This document shows, in pieces, positions 21,662 through 30,216 of a DNA stretch of 64,000 nt. Origin of the DNA: Bacillus sp. A301a_S52 (GTDB lineage Bacteria; Bacillota; Bacilli; Bacillales; Salisediminibacteriaceae). Both the position numbers and the translations under genes were made by a program. The stretch covers positions 1,864,001 to 1,928,000 of the forward strand of contig JABXYP010000001.1 of assembly GCA_024701455.1 (NCBI GenBank). Reading direction: 5' to 3'. Numbering within the stretch: the first letter of the stretch is position 1; each line of letters opens with the position of its first letter. The notes beneath the pieces were generated by a model. It was not told the DNA's origin and made no database searches. It saw nothing but the letters and a program-made list of their open reading frames with translations.

Positions 21662-22153
21662 CTAAGCTTCTTGACAATGCTCATCAATAAAGGTCATCGC
21701 TTCATCTTCAGTAAATTTCTTTACGAGCATAAGTTCACTCACTATAAATTGTTTAGCTCTGTCTAGGTTTTTACGATCTTCCATATGGAGTCCGTTGTTT
21801 CGAGCGCACTTTTTGGATGTTAGATTGGCGATAACACTAGCCGCATCAAGAATATTACCTGACTTTAATAAGGTTTCATTCTCTTTTGAGTAAGGGCGGG
21901 CCGTCTCTTTAATAACTGAGGGAACAGACGTACTAAGGGCATTGGCTACTTCTTCAAGCTGATCTGCATCAATAATTTTTCTAAGGCCGGATTCTTCAAT
22001 GTTTTTTTCTGGAAGCATTAATGTTACATGATTTAGAGGAAAAAACACAACAAAGTAGGACATTTTTTGTCCAAGAATATCTTTTTCTTCCATATCTTTT
22101 ATCTTACCAGCGCCGTGATAAGGGTATACAACGCTATCTCCCACTTTAAACAT
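21662..22153 (-). CDS. CarD-like transcriptional regulator
   Basis: CarD/CdnL family protein that binds the RNA polymerase beta subunit and tunes open-complex formation. The N-terminal Tudor-like domain is visible as MFKVGDSVVYPYHGAG followed by beta strands to about 60; the remainder is helical. Length is 163, as in B. subtilis YdeB. GGAGGG lies upstream of the ATG. It is a single gene with its own terminator. Confidence 0.9.
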   Translation of the reverse strand: MFKVGDSVVYPYHGAGKIKDMEEKDILGQKMSYFVVFFPLNHVTLMLPEKNIEESGLRKIIDADQLEEVANALSTSVPSVIKETARPYSKENETLLKSGNILDAASVIANLTSKKCARNNGLHMEDRKNLDRAKQFIVSELMLVKKFTEDEAMTFIDEHCQEA

Positions 22154-22311
22154 GACGATCCCTCCAATTGAGTAGTATTATTATTATAACACAAATGATA
22201 GCAAAATATAAAATTTTACTATGATATGTGGAATTAGTCAATGGGTAACATCAATAATCTTAGTTGATTGTTAAATTTAAGAAGGTGTCACCTTAAAATG
22301 TTAATCATAAG

Positions 22312-22938
22312 TTAGATATACAATTTTGGTTTTGGTATATTATTCGTCTGTGATGTTTTTTTTACGCGCCTTTTAGAGTGTTTTGCGTTTTTTCGGGATA
22401 CATGCTGTCTTTTTTTCTTCTCTTTTTCTTTCATTGATGTCTTATTTTTCTTTTCCTCTGTTTTAGGAATGGCATTTTCTTCTTTTTCTTTTGTCGATTT
22501 TGTCTCGTCTTCTTGAATTATTTGATCTGTCTTTTCCTCATTATGAGGCGTAATTTCATCTTCCTTTTCAGTCGTTTCATCAGTTGTTTGTGATGTCGAA
22601 TGAGCATCACCAGAATTTGAATTCATAATTTGTAAAAATTGAGGAATAGCTTTAACTAATGGTCCATACTGCTGAACAATAGGGCCGACTGTCTGTACCG
22701 TCTGAATCACTTTTTGTGCATTTTGTACCAGCCCCATCATCTGTCCAAGATTTAATCCTTGACTCCCTGTTGATAGACCACCGGCGACATTTCCAGCGGC
22801 GGACGCACCACTGCCAAAAAGGCGGGATAATAAGCCAGCTCCCTGTCCAACAGAAGCTGGTGCAGACATAGGGCTGCCAGGAAAGAAAGAAGGCGTTGCT
22901 GGTGGCATAGGTGGTGGTGAAAAAGGTGGGCCGAACAT
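22312..22938 (-). CDS. yqfQ: VrrA/YqfQ family protein
   Basis: A 208-residue, low-complexity protein. The N-terminus is Pro-, Gly- and Ser-rich (MFGPPFSPPPMPPATP). A hydrophobic middle (about 65-105, with VQNAQKVIQTVQTVGPIVQQYGP) matches the YqfQ core. The C-terminal half is a Lys/Glu-rich tail turning strongly basic at the end (KRRVKK). The family includes the variable-repeat locus vrrA of the anthrax group; its function is unknown, with a spore-coat role suggested. It stands beside cshB as in B. subtilis. Confidence 0.8.
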   Translation of the reverse strand: MFGPPFSPPPMPPATPSFFPGSPMSAPASVGQGAGLLSRLFGSGASAAGNVAGGLSTGSQGLNLGQMMGLVQNAQKVIQTVQTVGPIVQQYGPLVKAIPQFLQIMNSNSGDAHSTSQTTDETTEKEDEITPHNEEKTDQIIQEDETKSTKEKEENAIPKTEEKKNKTSMKEKEKKKRQHVSRKNAKHSKRRVKKTSQTNNIPKPKLYI

Positions 22939-23205
22939 TTATGATCATCCTTTCAAACATGACTCCTATTTATAGTCATATGCCAATTGATCGAAAATGT
23001 ATAGGCGAATAAATGTGATAAGTGTTCTTTTGGACATAATTAGCTTTGACTAGAAACTATAAAAATAAAATGAAAGATGCTTGCGAATATGCTATTACAT
23101 GTTAATTAAAGTAGCGAAAGCTAATCTTTTCGTGGTAAAATATATAATTAGCGTAATCGCATTTTCTTGGCATGCGAAGGCACAAGACAGAAAGTAGGAA
23201 AAAGA

Positions 23206-24504
23206 GTGACACATAATTTTGAACGGTTTAATTTAAAGGCATTTCTAATTGAAGCATTAAAAGAAAACAAGATTTTCTTACCCACTGAAATACAGGAAAG
23301 GCTTATTCCTTCTATCAAAAACGGTCATGATGTCATCGGCCGATCACAGACGGGAACTGGGAAAACATTGGCGTTTTTACTACCACTATTAGATAAGTTA
23401 GAAGAGGATAAAAAGGCAACACAATTAGTCATTACAGCTCCTACGAGAGAATTGGCAGTTCAATTGTATGAGGTAGCTAAACACTATATTGAAGCCAGTC
23501 CCAAACAGATTACTTCTCAATTAGTTGTTGGTGGAACTGACAGACTTCGAATGATCGAAAAGGCTCAACAACAGCCTCATCTAGTTATTGGTACACCAGG
23601 TCGAATATTAGATATGTTAAAAGAACGTGCTATTAAAACAGATAACGTTAAAAGCTTCGTTGTTGATGAAGCTGACCAAATGCTTGATATGGGCTTTTTA
23701 GAAGATGTGGATGAGATTGCGACAAGGATGAATGACGATTTGCAGATCCTTGTATTTTCTGCGACCATTCCAGAGAAGCTAAAGCCGTTTCTTAAGAAAT
23801 ATATGAAAAACCCAAAGCAAGTAGAAGTGGAAGCTAAGGTTGTTTCACCTAAAAAAATAAGTCATTGGCTTATCAATGATCGCGATAGGGATAGATTTGA
23901 GCTTATTAAAAAAGTGACATCATCGATTCAACCCTATTTAGCCATCATTTTTACGAACACGAAGGAGACCGCTGATGCCGTATTTGAAGTTCTACGGAAT
24001 GAAGGATTAAATATTGATTGCTTACATGGTGGCATGCCTCCTCGACATCGGAAAAAAGTTTTAAAAAAACTGCAAGAAGCGGAGGTTCAATACCTAGTGG
24101 CTACCGATTTAATTGCGCGGGGTATTGACATAAAAGGAATTACTCATATCATTAACTATGAACTGCCTAAAGAGCTCGAGTATTACGTGCACAGAGCAGG
24201 TAGGACAGCCCGTGCTGGCTGGGAAGGTATTACAATTACATTATATGGTCGAAATGATCAACTAAGTATTGAAAAGTTAGAAAAACAGGGGATTCAATTT
24301 AAGTATAAAGAAATCAAGCAAGGAGAATGGGTGTCGATTGAGAAACGACAATATTCTCCGCGCCAACCAAGTTTGAATGCACCTGGAGCATTCAAAGGTA
24401 TAAAGAAATCAAAAAAAGTAAAGCCAGGTTATAAGAAGAAAATAAAGAAACAAATAGAGAGTAAGATGAAACGGGAGAAGAGAATAAACCGACGTAAAGG
24501 ATAG
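23206..24504 (+). CDS. cshB: DEAD-box RNA helicase CshB
   Basis: ATP-dependent RNA helicase linked to cold growth and ribosome or mRNA handling. The Q motif precedes Walker A QTGTGKT at 48-54. PTRELA, VVDEADQML, SAT, and the second RecA-like domain with HRAGRTAR are all present. The C-terminus is Lys-rich for RNA binding. I chose GTG 23206 (VTHNFERFNL), which has AGGA at good spacing and aligns with B. subtilis CshB; a TTG at 23167 would add 13 residues. Length is 432. Confidence 0.93.
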   Translation: MTHNFERFNLKAFLIEALKENKIFLPTEIQERLIPSIKNGHDVIGRSQTGTGKTLAFLLPLLDKLEEDKKATQLVITAPTRELAVQLYEVAKHYIEASPKQITSQLVVGGTDRLRMIEKAQQQPHLVIGTPGRILDMLKERAIKTDNVKSFVVDEADQMLDMGFLEDVDEIATRMNDDLQILVFSATIPEKLKPFLKKYMKNPKQVEVEAKVVSPKKISHWLINDRDRDRFELIKKVTSSIQPYLAIIFTNTKETADAVFEVLRNEGLNIDCLHGGMPPRHRKKVLKKLQEAEVQYLVATDLIARGIDIKGITHIINYELPKELEYYVHRAGRTARAGWEGITITLYGRNDQLSIEKLEKQGIQFKYKEIKQGEWVSIEKRQYSPRQPSLNAPGAFKGIKKSKKVKPGYKKKIKKQIESKMKREKRINRRKG

Positions 24505-24531
24505 GACTTCCGGGTGAAAGGGGAAAGAGTT

Positions 24532-25431
24532 ATGTTGTTAGGTTCACATGTGTCCATGAGTGGTAAAAAAATGCTATTGGGAGCTAGTGAAGAAGCATTA
24601 TCTTATGGCGCAACAACGTTTATGGTGTATACGGGTGCACCACAAAATACACGACGTAAAGCTATTGAAGATTTAAATATTGAGGCTGGACAAGCTCATA
24701 TGAAAGAACATGGAATTTCTAACATAGTTGTGCACGCCCCTTACATTATTAATATTGCCAACAGTGTTAAACCAGAAACATTTCAGTTGGGTGTTGACTT
24801 TCTGAAAAGTGAAATAGACAGAACAGAAGCAATTGGAGCAAAACAGATTGTTCTTCATCCTGGAGCTCATGTAGGTGAAGGGACAGAAAAAGGAATTAAT
24901 AAGATCATTGAAGGGTTAAATGAAGTATTAGACCCAAATCAAGATGTCCAAATTGCTTTAGAAACGATGGCAGGTAAAGGATCAGAATGTGGGCGTAGAT
25001 TTGAAGAACTTGCAGAGATCATCAGTGGAGTGACCCACAATCATAAACTGTCTGTTTGCTTTGATACTTGTCACGTACACGACTCAGGCTATGATATTGT
25101 TAATGATCTAGATGGGGTATTAAATCAGTTTGATAAAGTTGTCGGCCTAGACAGAATTAAGGTTTTACATGTTAATGATAGTAAAAACGAATGTGGTGCA
25201 GCAAAGGATCGCCATGAGAATATAGGCTTTGGTCATATAGGGTTTGATACAATCGATGAAATTCTAAATCATGAGGTATTTAGCCAAATTCCTAAAATTC
25301 TTGAGACCCCTTATGTAGGGACTGATAAAACTAATAAGAAAGCCCCTTATAAAAAGGAAATCATGATGTTAAAAGAACGGAAATTTCATTCCGATCTTAA
25401 GGAAGAATTACTACAAGAATCTGTGAAATAG
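24532..25431 (+). CDS. nfo: Endonuclease IV (AP endonuclease)
   Basis: Zinc AP endonuclease for base excision repair; in B. subtilis it also serves spores. Family signatures include [34 protein letters not shown], and HVNDSKN with DRHENIG. ATG 24532 (MLLGSHVSM) is preceded by AAAGGGG; a GTG at 24514 would add six residues. Length is 299. It follows cshB by 27 bases and ends at a strong terminator. Confidence 0.96.
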   Translation: MLLGSHVSMSGKKMLLGASEEALSYGATTFMVYTGAPQNTRRKAIEDLNIEAGQAHMKEHGISNIVVHAPYIINIANSVKPETFQLGVDFLKSEIDRTEAIGAKQIVLHPGAHVGEGTEKGINKIIEGLNEVLDPNQDVQIALETMAGKGSECGRRFEELAEIISGVTHNHKLSVCFDTCHVHDSGYDIVNDLDGVLNQFDKVVGLDRIKVLHVNDSKNECGAAKDRHENIGFGHIGFDTIDEILNHEVFSQIPKILETPYVGTDKTNKKAPYKKEIMMLKERKFHSDLKEELLQESVK

Positions 25432-25458
25432 TGGGAATGAAGAAACAACGAAAACAAA

Positions 25459-25496
25459 GAAGCATTCAGAGGACCATCCTCTGAATGCTTTTTTAA
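25459..25496 (+). terminator. Terminator after nfo
   Basis: AAGCATTCAGAGGA pairs with TCCTCTGAATGCTT and is followed by a T-run. Because yqfT converges from the other side, it may serve both genes. Confidence 0.9.
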
Positions 25497-25514
25497 CGTT
25501 AGAAAGTGGACCTC

Positions 25515-25778
25515 TTATTCTAAATAATGCTCGTATGGTTTTAATAATGCCATAGCTGCATCGTAGTGGTGGGGGAAGTCTTCACGGATTTGCTGCTTTA
25601 AACGATTTACTCTTTTCTTATCTCCAATGTCCAATGGTGGCTGTTGAAGTAATGTCAGTAGCTGTTTTCCCTCTTGTACAGTAAGCGATATACCTTCTTT
25701 TCTAGCTCTTGTGATTAGCTCTTTTAGCGTAAGTTGACGTATTTGCTGATTCACGAGTTCCCTAATGACAGGATTCAA
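25515..25778 (-). CDS. yqfT: DUF2624 protein YqfT
   Basis: An 87-residue helical protein converging on nfo, as yqfT does in B. subtilis. The N-terminus (VNQQIRQLTLKELITRARKEG) fits DUF2624, whose function is unknown. The start codon is TTG with GGAGGG eight bases upstream. Confidence 0.8.
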   Translation of the reverse strand: MNPVIRELVNQQIRQLTLKELITRARKEGISLTVQEGKQLLTLLQQPPLDIGDKKRVNRLKQQIREDFPHHYDAAMALLKPYEHYLE

Positions 25779-25941
25779 AAGTTTTCCCTCCTACAAGACG
25801 CTTAATTGAAACATACATTACCTTTATTTAATTTATGATAATGCTCCCGTATGTGTGCTAGATCATGTATAATAATGGATAAGTTGTGTGAAAAGTTAAA
25901 AAGAAAAATGATATATCTTGATGATAAGGAGAGCTTTCATT

Positions 25942-27315
25942 ATGAAGAAAGTAAATGAAGTGCCACAAAAAGAATTATTTTTGGAACTGATTCACCTGTC
26001 ATCAGAGTTTTGTATTGTCTTAGATGGAGAATTACAAGTGATAGATGTAATTACGAAAGAGCCTCGATTATCGAGACTCCTTTATCAGCCTTATCAACAC
26101 TTGACTCCTTATAATGAAGTGCAATCCTTTATTCATGCGATCGCTAATGGAACTGTTATTGGACTAAAACGCTTTTCTATTTTAATAGATGGGGAAGACA
26201 TTCTATATGACTGTAAAGGTAAAAAAGTAGATGATAATATTTATATATTGGGGAATAGAGTGAAAGAGTCGGATACTTTAAGGTTTTTTGACCTAAATAA
26301 ATTTCCTATTCCTGCGATGATGGTTAATAAGCAAGGGAGGATCCTAAAAAGTAATACTCATCTGAAAAAATTGCATAAACAAATGGTGATTAATGAAAAT
26401 ACTGCCGCCCATATTAGTGCGGGGAAAAATGCACACCCTATTTATGAAAAATATTGTCTTGTTTTCAGTCAATTAACTTTAACTAATCGAGATGCTTATG
26501 CAGAGTATCGCACCAACGATGTGCGACTTGTAATAAAAGGTTTAACAGATGGTGATCATATTTTAATTATGGTGAAAGACGAAAGTTTTCAGGAACGGTA
26601 TGAAGAGCTTCTTTCTTATCAGCAGCAAATGCAGGCTGTGTCACAAATTGCTGCAGGTGTAGCTCATGAATTAAGAAATCCATTATCTGTTATTAAAGGC
26701 TTTATTCAATTATCAAAATTATCCAATAACCTTGATAAATATTATGATACGATTTATTCAGAGATGGACAGAATGAATAAAATTATTGAAGATTTTCTGT
26801 CGATTTCTAGAAAGAAAATGGACAAGCGCTATCTTCAACCTGAAGAGTTAGTGGAATCAATGTTAATGATTTTCCATTCAGAATGCACTCTTCATGATGT
26901 TGAATTCATTTACGATATTCAAGAGACAGAGGCGTATTTGTATGTAAATGACCAGATGATAAAGCAAGTCCTCATTAATATTATGAGAAATGCTATTGAA
27001 GCATATGAGGGCCAGGAAACGAATAGAATACTTCACGTTTCTGCCGTGATTAAACACGACTATTATGTGATTAGCTTGAAAGATTATGGACCAGGTATTC
27101 CTCCACACCTTCTTGAAAAGATTAACGAGCCGTTCTTTACGACAAAAAATTCAGGAACGGGTATTGGTATACCTTTAGGAAGACAGATTATAGAAGAGCA
27201 TAGTGGCCTATTCGAAATTAATAGTATGTGTGATAAGGGCACGACCGTAACCATTAAGCTGCCTTTATATAGCGAAATTCCGGTCAGAACGAATGAAGAT
27301 GGCATAACTAGCTGA
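25942..27315 (+). CDS. Soluble PAS-domain sensor histidine kinase (sporulation-kinase type)
   Basis: Cytoplasmic histidine kinase of 457 residues without membrane segments. The N-terminal about 230 residues contain one or two PAS-like folds (around 20-105 and 115-215). The H-box is AHELRNPLSVIKGF with the phosphoacceptor H242, and the ATPase domain has an N-box near NIMRNAIEAY and G-boxes DYGPGIP and GTGIGIPLGRQI. The H-box is of the KinA-KinE type that feeds the Spo0 phosphorelay. No response regulator is adjacent, which supports an orphan phosphorelay kinase by inference. ATG 25942 has AAGGAG ten bases upstream. Confidence 0.85.
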   Translation: MKKVNEVPQKELFLELIHLSSEFCIVLDGELQVIDVITKEPRLSRLLYQPYQHLTPYNEVQSFIHAIANGTVIGLKRFSILIDGEDILYDCKGKKVDDNIYILGNRVKESDTLRFFDLNKFPIPAMMVNKQGRILKSNTHLKKLHKQMVINENTAAHISAGKNAHPIYEKYCLVFSQLTLTNRDAYAEYRTNDVRLVIKGLTDGDHILIMVKDESFQERYEELLSYQQQMQAVSQIAAGVAHELRNPLSVIKGFIQLSKLSNNLDKYYDTIYSEMDRMNKIIEDFLSISRKKMDKRYLQPEELVESMLMIFHSECTLHDVEFIYDIQETEAYLYVNDQMIKQVLINIMRNAIEAYEGQETNRILHVSAVIKHDYYVISLKDYGPGIPPHLLEKINEPFFTTKNSGTGIGIPLGRQIIEEHSGLFEINSMCDKGTTVTIKLPLYSEIPVRTNEDGITS

Positions 27316-27463
27316 ACAACAATGATGGTTGTTTAACGTACTTTGTATATCTCTAAAAGACTTTGGTTAAATTTAATCTGGTTAACTTTCAAGGGTTAGG
27401 TTCTTTGGATTTCCTCATTTTTAAAAACTCCTCCTGTAGATTTATACTCATTACCCCTAAGGG

Positions 27464-27530
27464 AAAACTGTGTAAGTAAGAAACCACAAGGCGTTCTTAC
27501 TTATACAGTTTATTTTATGCTTTTTTCAAT
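27464..27530 (+). terminator. Long hairpin terminator after the kinase gene
   Basis: AAACTGTGTAAGTAAGAA pairs with TTCTTACTTATACAGTTT (27464-27511), followed by T-rich sequence. It lies about 150 bases after the kinase stop codon. Confidence 0.65.
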
Positions 27531-27737
27531 GTGAAATAAGCGATGGCTGAAATGAAAATCCAATGATGTGAAGCTTCGTTCTATAGGTTTAATTTGTTGT
27601 ATGAAATTGAATCATATACGTGTCCACTGTTAAAAAGAAGGGGGTACTAGAAAGTGAGAGGGGATATAAAAGAAAAGAGGAATAGCTAACCTTAAAAATG
27701 ATTAATAGTTCACTAACAATGTCATGAACTTTAGTCA
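27531..27737. other. Intergenic, nothing recognised
   Basis: Between the kinase terminator and the mnt promoter there is no open frame with a ribosome binding site and no repeat or RNA motif that I recognise. Confidence 0.5.
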
Positions 27738-27766
27738 TTGCATGTTAGAAATAAGTGGTTTATAAT
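27738..27766 (+). promoter_or_regulatory. Sigma-A promoter of the manganese-type ABC genes
   Basis: TTGCAT at 27738-27743 and TATAAT at 27761-27766 are separated by 17 bases. The expected start is near 27773, giving a leader of about 210 bases before the ATPase gene. Confidence 0.75.
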
Positions 27767-27778
27767 GAATCTATCTTA

Positions 27779-27803
27779 AAAGTTTCCCTAGGGAAAGTTT
27801 TTA
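27779..27803 (+). promoter_or_regulatory. Candidate MntR operator
   Basis: Palindrome with core TTTCCCTAGGGAAA (27783-27796) flanked by A/T, lying at about +6 to +30 relative to the predicted start. It resembles the binding sites of the manganese repressor MntR upstream of mnt genes in Bacillus. The identity of the repressor is inferred from this likeness and from the transporter downstream. Confidence 0.6.
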
Positions 27804-27986
27804 ACTTATACACAACTTTCACATCGGTTGGCACGCATATGAAATAGGTGCATATAGTAGCAACACCCTTTATCCGTTTTTAACGATATAAAGTTATGGT
27901 GCATTCTACTGGACAATGATCCGACTTGATGTCGGTTTAATCTAATATATATTTCAGCGTGATAGTGTGAAAAAGGAGGGATTATG

Positions 27987-28745
27987 ATGGCTTCCAAACA
28001 AGAGATTAGCGTCAATAAGTTATCTGTTCATTACCACGGTCACACTGCTATTGAAGATATATCATTTAACGTATGTGCAGGCCAAATAATAGGTGTTATA
28101 GGCCCCAATGGAGCTGGCAAATCGACATTAATGAAAGCAATGCTTGGTTTAGAAAAAAGTAAAGGGGCGGTTAGTTTTTTTGGTAAAAAAGTCGCTTCCG
28201 TGCGAAAAAAAATTGCATATGTGCCCCAACGTACATTGATCGATTGGGATTTTCCTGTACGCGTAGAAGATGTCGTCCTAATGGGGCGGTATATGCATGT
28301 GCCGTGGTATGAATTGATCAGCCGAAAAGATAAAATTAAAGCGAAAGAATCACTTGTTAAATTAGGTATGGACCAATTCGCCAAAAGGCAAATTGGGGAG
28401 CTGTCTGGTGGCCAGCAGCAACGGGTTTTTCTGGCTCGTGCGTTAGCTCAAGATGCGGATTTATTTTTTCTCGATGAACCATTTGTCGGTATTGATGTGA
28501 AATCGGAAGAAATAATCGTCAACTTGTTACATCAATTACGTGATGCAGGTAAAACAATCTTTGTTATACATCATGACTTAAGTAAGGTGGAGAAATATTT
28601 TGATCACCTCATTTTATTGAATAAGCGGCTTATTCAGTCTGGAGAAGTTGCGAATGTATATACGCCCGACTTGCTGCAGGAAGCCTATGAAGGCAGTGCA
28701 GCTGTCTTAAATAATGGAAAAAATATGATGGTGGTGGGACCTTAA
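27987..28745 (+). CDS. Manganese/metal ABC transporter ATPase (MntB-like)
   Basis: ATPase of a cluster A-1 metal importer, energising uptake of Mn2+ (or another divalent metal). Walker A is GPNGAGKST near residue 38, the signature LSGGQQQR near 138 and Walker B LFFLDEP. AAGGAGG lies seven bases before ATG 27987; an ATG one codon earlier is in frame. It overlaps the permease gene by one base. No solute-binding protein gene (mntA) lies nearby. The upstream operator suggests repression by Mn-loaded MntR. Confidence 0.88.
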   Translation: MASKQEISVNKLSVHYHGHTAIEDISFNVCAGQIIGVIGPNGAGKSTLMKAMLGLEKSKGAVSFFGKKVASVRKKIAYVPQRTLIDWDFPVRVEDVVLMGRYMHVPWYELISRKDKIKAKESLVKLGMDQFAKRQIGELSGGQQQRVFLARALAQDADLFFLDEPFVGIDVKSEEIIVNLLHQLRDAGKTIFVIHHDLSKVEKYFDHLILLNKRLIQSGEVANVYTPDLLQEAYEGSAAVLNNGKNMMVVGP

Positions 28746-29620
28746 TGGAAAATATAGAATCTTTTCTCTATCAATTAGCTAACTACCCTTATTTACAAAC
28801 CGCCTTATATACGTCCATTTTAGTTGGCATTATTTGTGGCGTCATCGGCTGTTTTATCATTATGCGAGGAATGGCTTTAATGGGAGATGCTATTTCTCAC
28901 GCTGTTCTTCCAGGTGTGGTGCTCGCCTATATGCTTGGTGTGAATTTCTTCATTGGTGCTGTCATAGCAGGTGTCTTAACAGCCCTCGCTATCGGTTTCA
29001 TTTCACAAAATAGCCGAATTAAAGAGGATTCTGCTATAGGTATTATGTTTACAGCCATGTTTGCTGTTGGGGTTATTATGATTACTAGTCTTGAGGGTAC
29101 GACCGTTGATCTATGGCATATTTTATTTGGTAATGTATTGGCAGTTTCTCGTACAGACCTTTATTTTACTTTAGGTATAGGCATTTTTGTCATTATGGCT
29201 ATCTTAATTTTTTACAGACCTCTTTTACTTAGTACATTCGATGAAACAATGGCAAAAGCTTCAGGACTTCCTGTAAAGTGGATACATTATTTACTAATGC
29301 TGTTGTTGTCATTTGTAACAGTTGCATCGTTACAGACAGTCGGCATTATTCTCGTTGTAGCTATGTTGATTACACCAGGAGCCACTGCTTACTTGTTAAC
29401 AGAAAGATTTTCAATCATGTTGGTTTTAGCAGCATTAATTGGCGTTATTTCTGGCATAGTAGGATTGTATTTATCCGTTATTTACAATGTGTCCTCTGGA
29501 GGCTCAATCGTTGTGACAGCTTCGGTAATCTTTGCAGCAGCCTTTTTATTTTCACCGAAACAAGGTCTCGTGTTTAAGCTTTTGCGTAAACCTAAGGAAA
29601 AAGATGAACAAGTTGCTTAA
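28745..29620 (+). CDS. Manganese/metal ABC transporter permease (MntC-like)
   Basis: ABC-3 family permease, 291 residues, with eight or nine membrane segments. Typical features are MGDAISHAVLPGV near residue 45 and LVVAMLITPGA near 200. It overlaps the ATPase stop by one base. B. subtilis has two permeases (MntC, MntD) plus a binding lipoprotein; here one permease is present and no binding protein follows, so the pair may use a component encoded elsewhere. Confidence 0.88.
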   Translation: MENIESFLYQLANYPYLQTALYTSILVGIICGVIGCFIIMRGMALMGDAISHAVLPGVVLAYMLGVNFFIGAVIAGVLTALAIGFISQNSRIKEDSAIGIMFTAMFAVGVIMITSLEGTTVDLWHILFGNVLAVSRTDLYFTLGIGIFVIMAILIFYRPLLLSTFDETMAKASGLPVKWIHYLLMLLLSFVTVASLQTVGIILVVAMLITPGATAYLLTERFSIMLVLAALIGVISGIVGLYLSVIYNVSSGGSIVVTASVIFAAAFLFSPKQGLVFKLLRKPKEKDEQVA

Positions 29621-29932
29621 CACTAAGAGTGAAAGGGCGGGATGGCTTTATTTGTAAGCCACTTAGGTCTAAGGGAATGTGAAAGAATGATTTAACACAA
29701 GTTCCTGATGAATTAATGAACATTTATTTGAGTAAGTAACTCGTTTTTGTGATGAAATAGTAGAAGAAATCTGATAGAGGTATTACTTTTAAATTGAAGC
29801 CTCATCAAAGTTATTAACTGACCTTCACTTCCTACTTTTATTCCTTCGGTTTTAAGTTCGTATCACTTTCTTTGTGATTGCCCGGTGGCCTAGTAAAACA
29901 CAAAAGCGAGCCAATGGCATGTTTATTAATGT
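29621..29932. other. Intergenic, nothing recognised
   Basis: No supported gene and no clear terminator for the metal permease gene. The dispersed repeat copy 4 fills most of what follows up to ppk. Confidence 0.5.
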
Positions 29933-30127
29933 TAAAACGCCCCTTCAATCAGCGGGCGTTGTCGTTCTTCTCCCATTGATAAGGAACACAAGCTAACGTC
30001 TTCGCGTCCTACGAAAACGCTTGTGTGACCAACATCCTGTTGGCCCTAGTCAATCAGGACATAGCGTCCGTTATCTTTCCTCTCTATTTTGAGGTGGGAG
30101 GTTTACGGGCGCTTATCTGTGATAAAA
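29933..30127 (-). repeat. Dispersed structured repeat, copy 4 (long form)
   Basis: Read on the minus strand it begins TTATCACAGATAAGCG and ends GGCGTTTTAAC. Hairpin 1 is well kept and the second-hairpin region keeps GGGAGAAGAACGA. It carries an extra block of about 65 bases containing CCAACAGGATGTTGG and CACAAGC...GCTTGTG, shared almost exactly with copy 5. It lies about 90 bases after the ppk stop in the same orientation as ppk. Confidence 0.87.
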
Positions 30128-30216
30128 ATAGAGCGAAAGGTGGAGGCGGCTCTGTATCTAAACTAGTGGTATAACTAAAAAGGCGGCAGCCTACTCTTAA
30201 CCCGCTACTGGAATGC

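Noticed and set aside
27804..27983. Long leader before the Mn-type ABC ATPase considered as a yybP-ykoY manganese riboswitch
   Set aside because: The conserved blocks of that riboswitch and its terminator are not visible; the palindromic operator explains regulation better.
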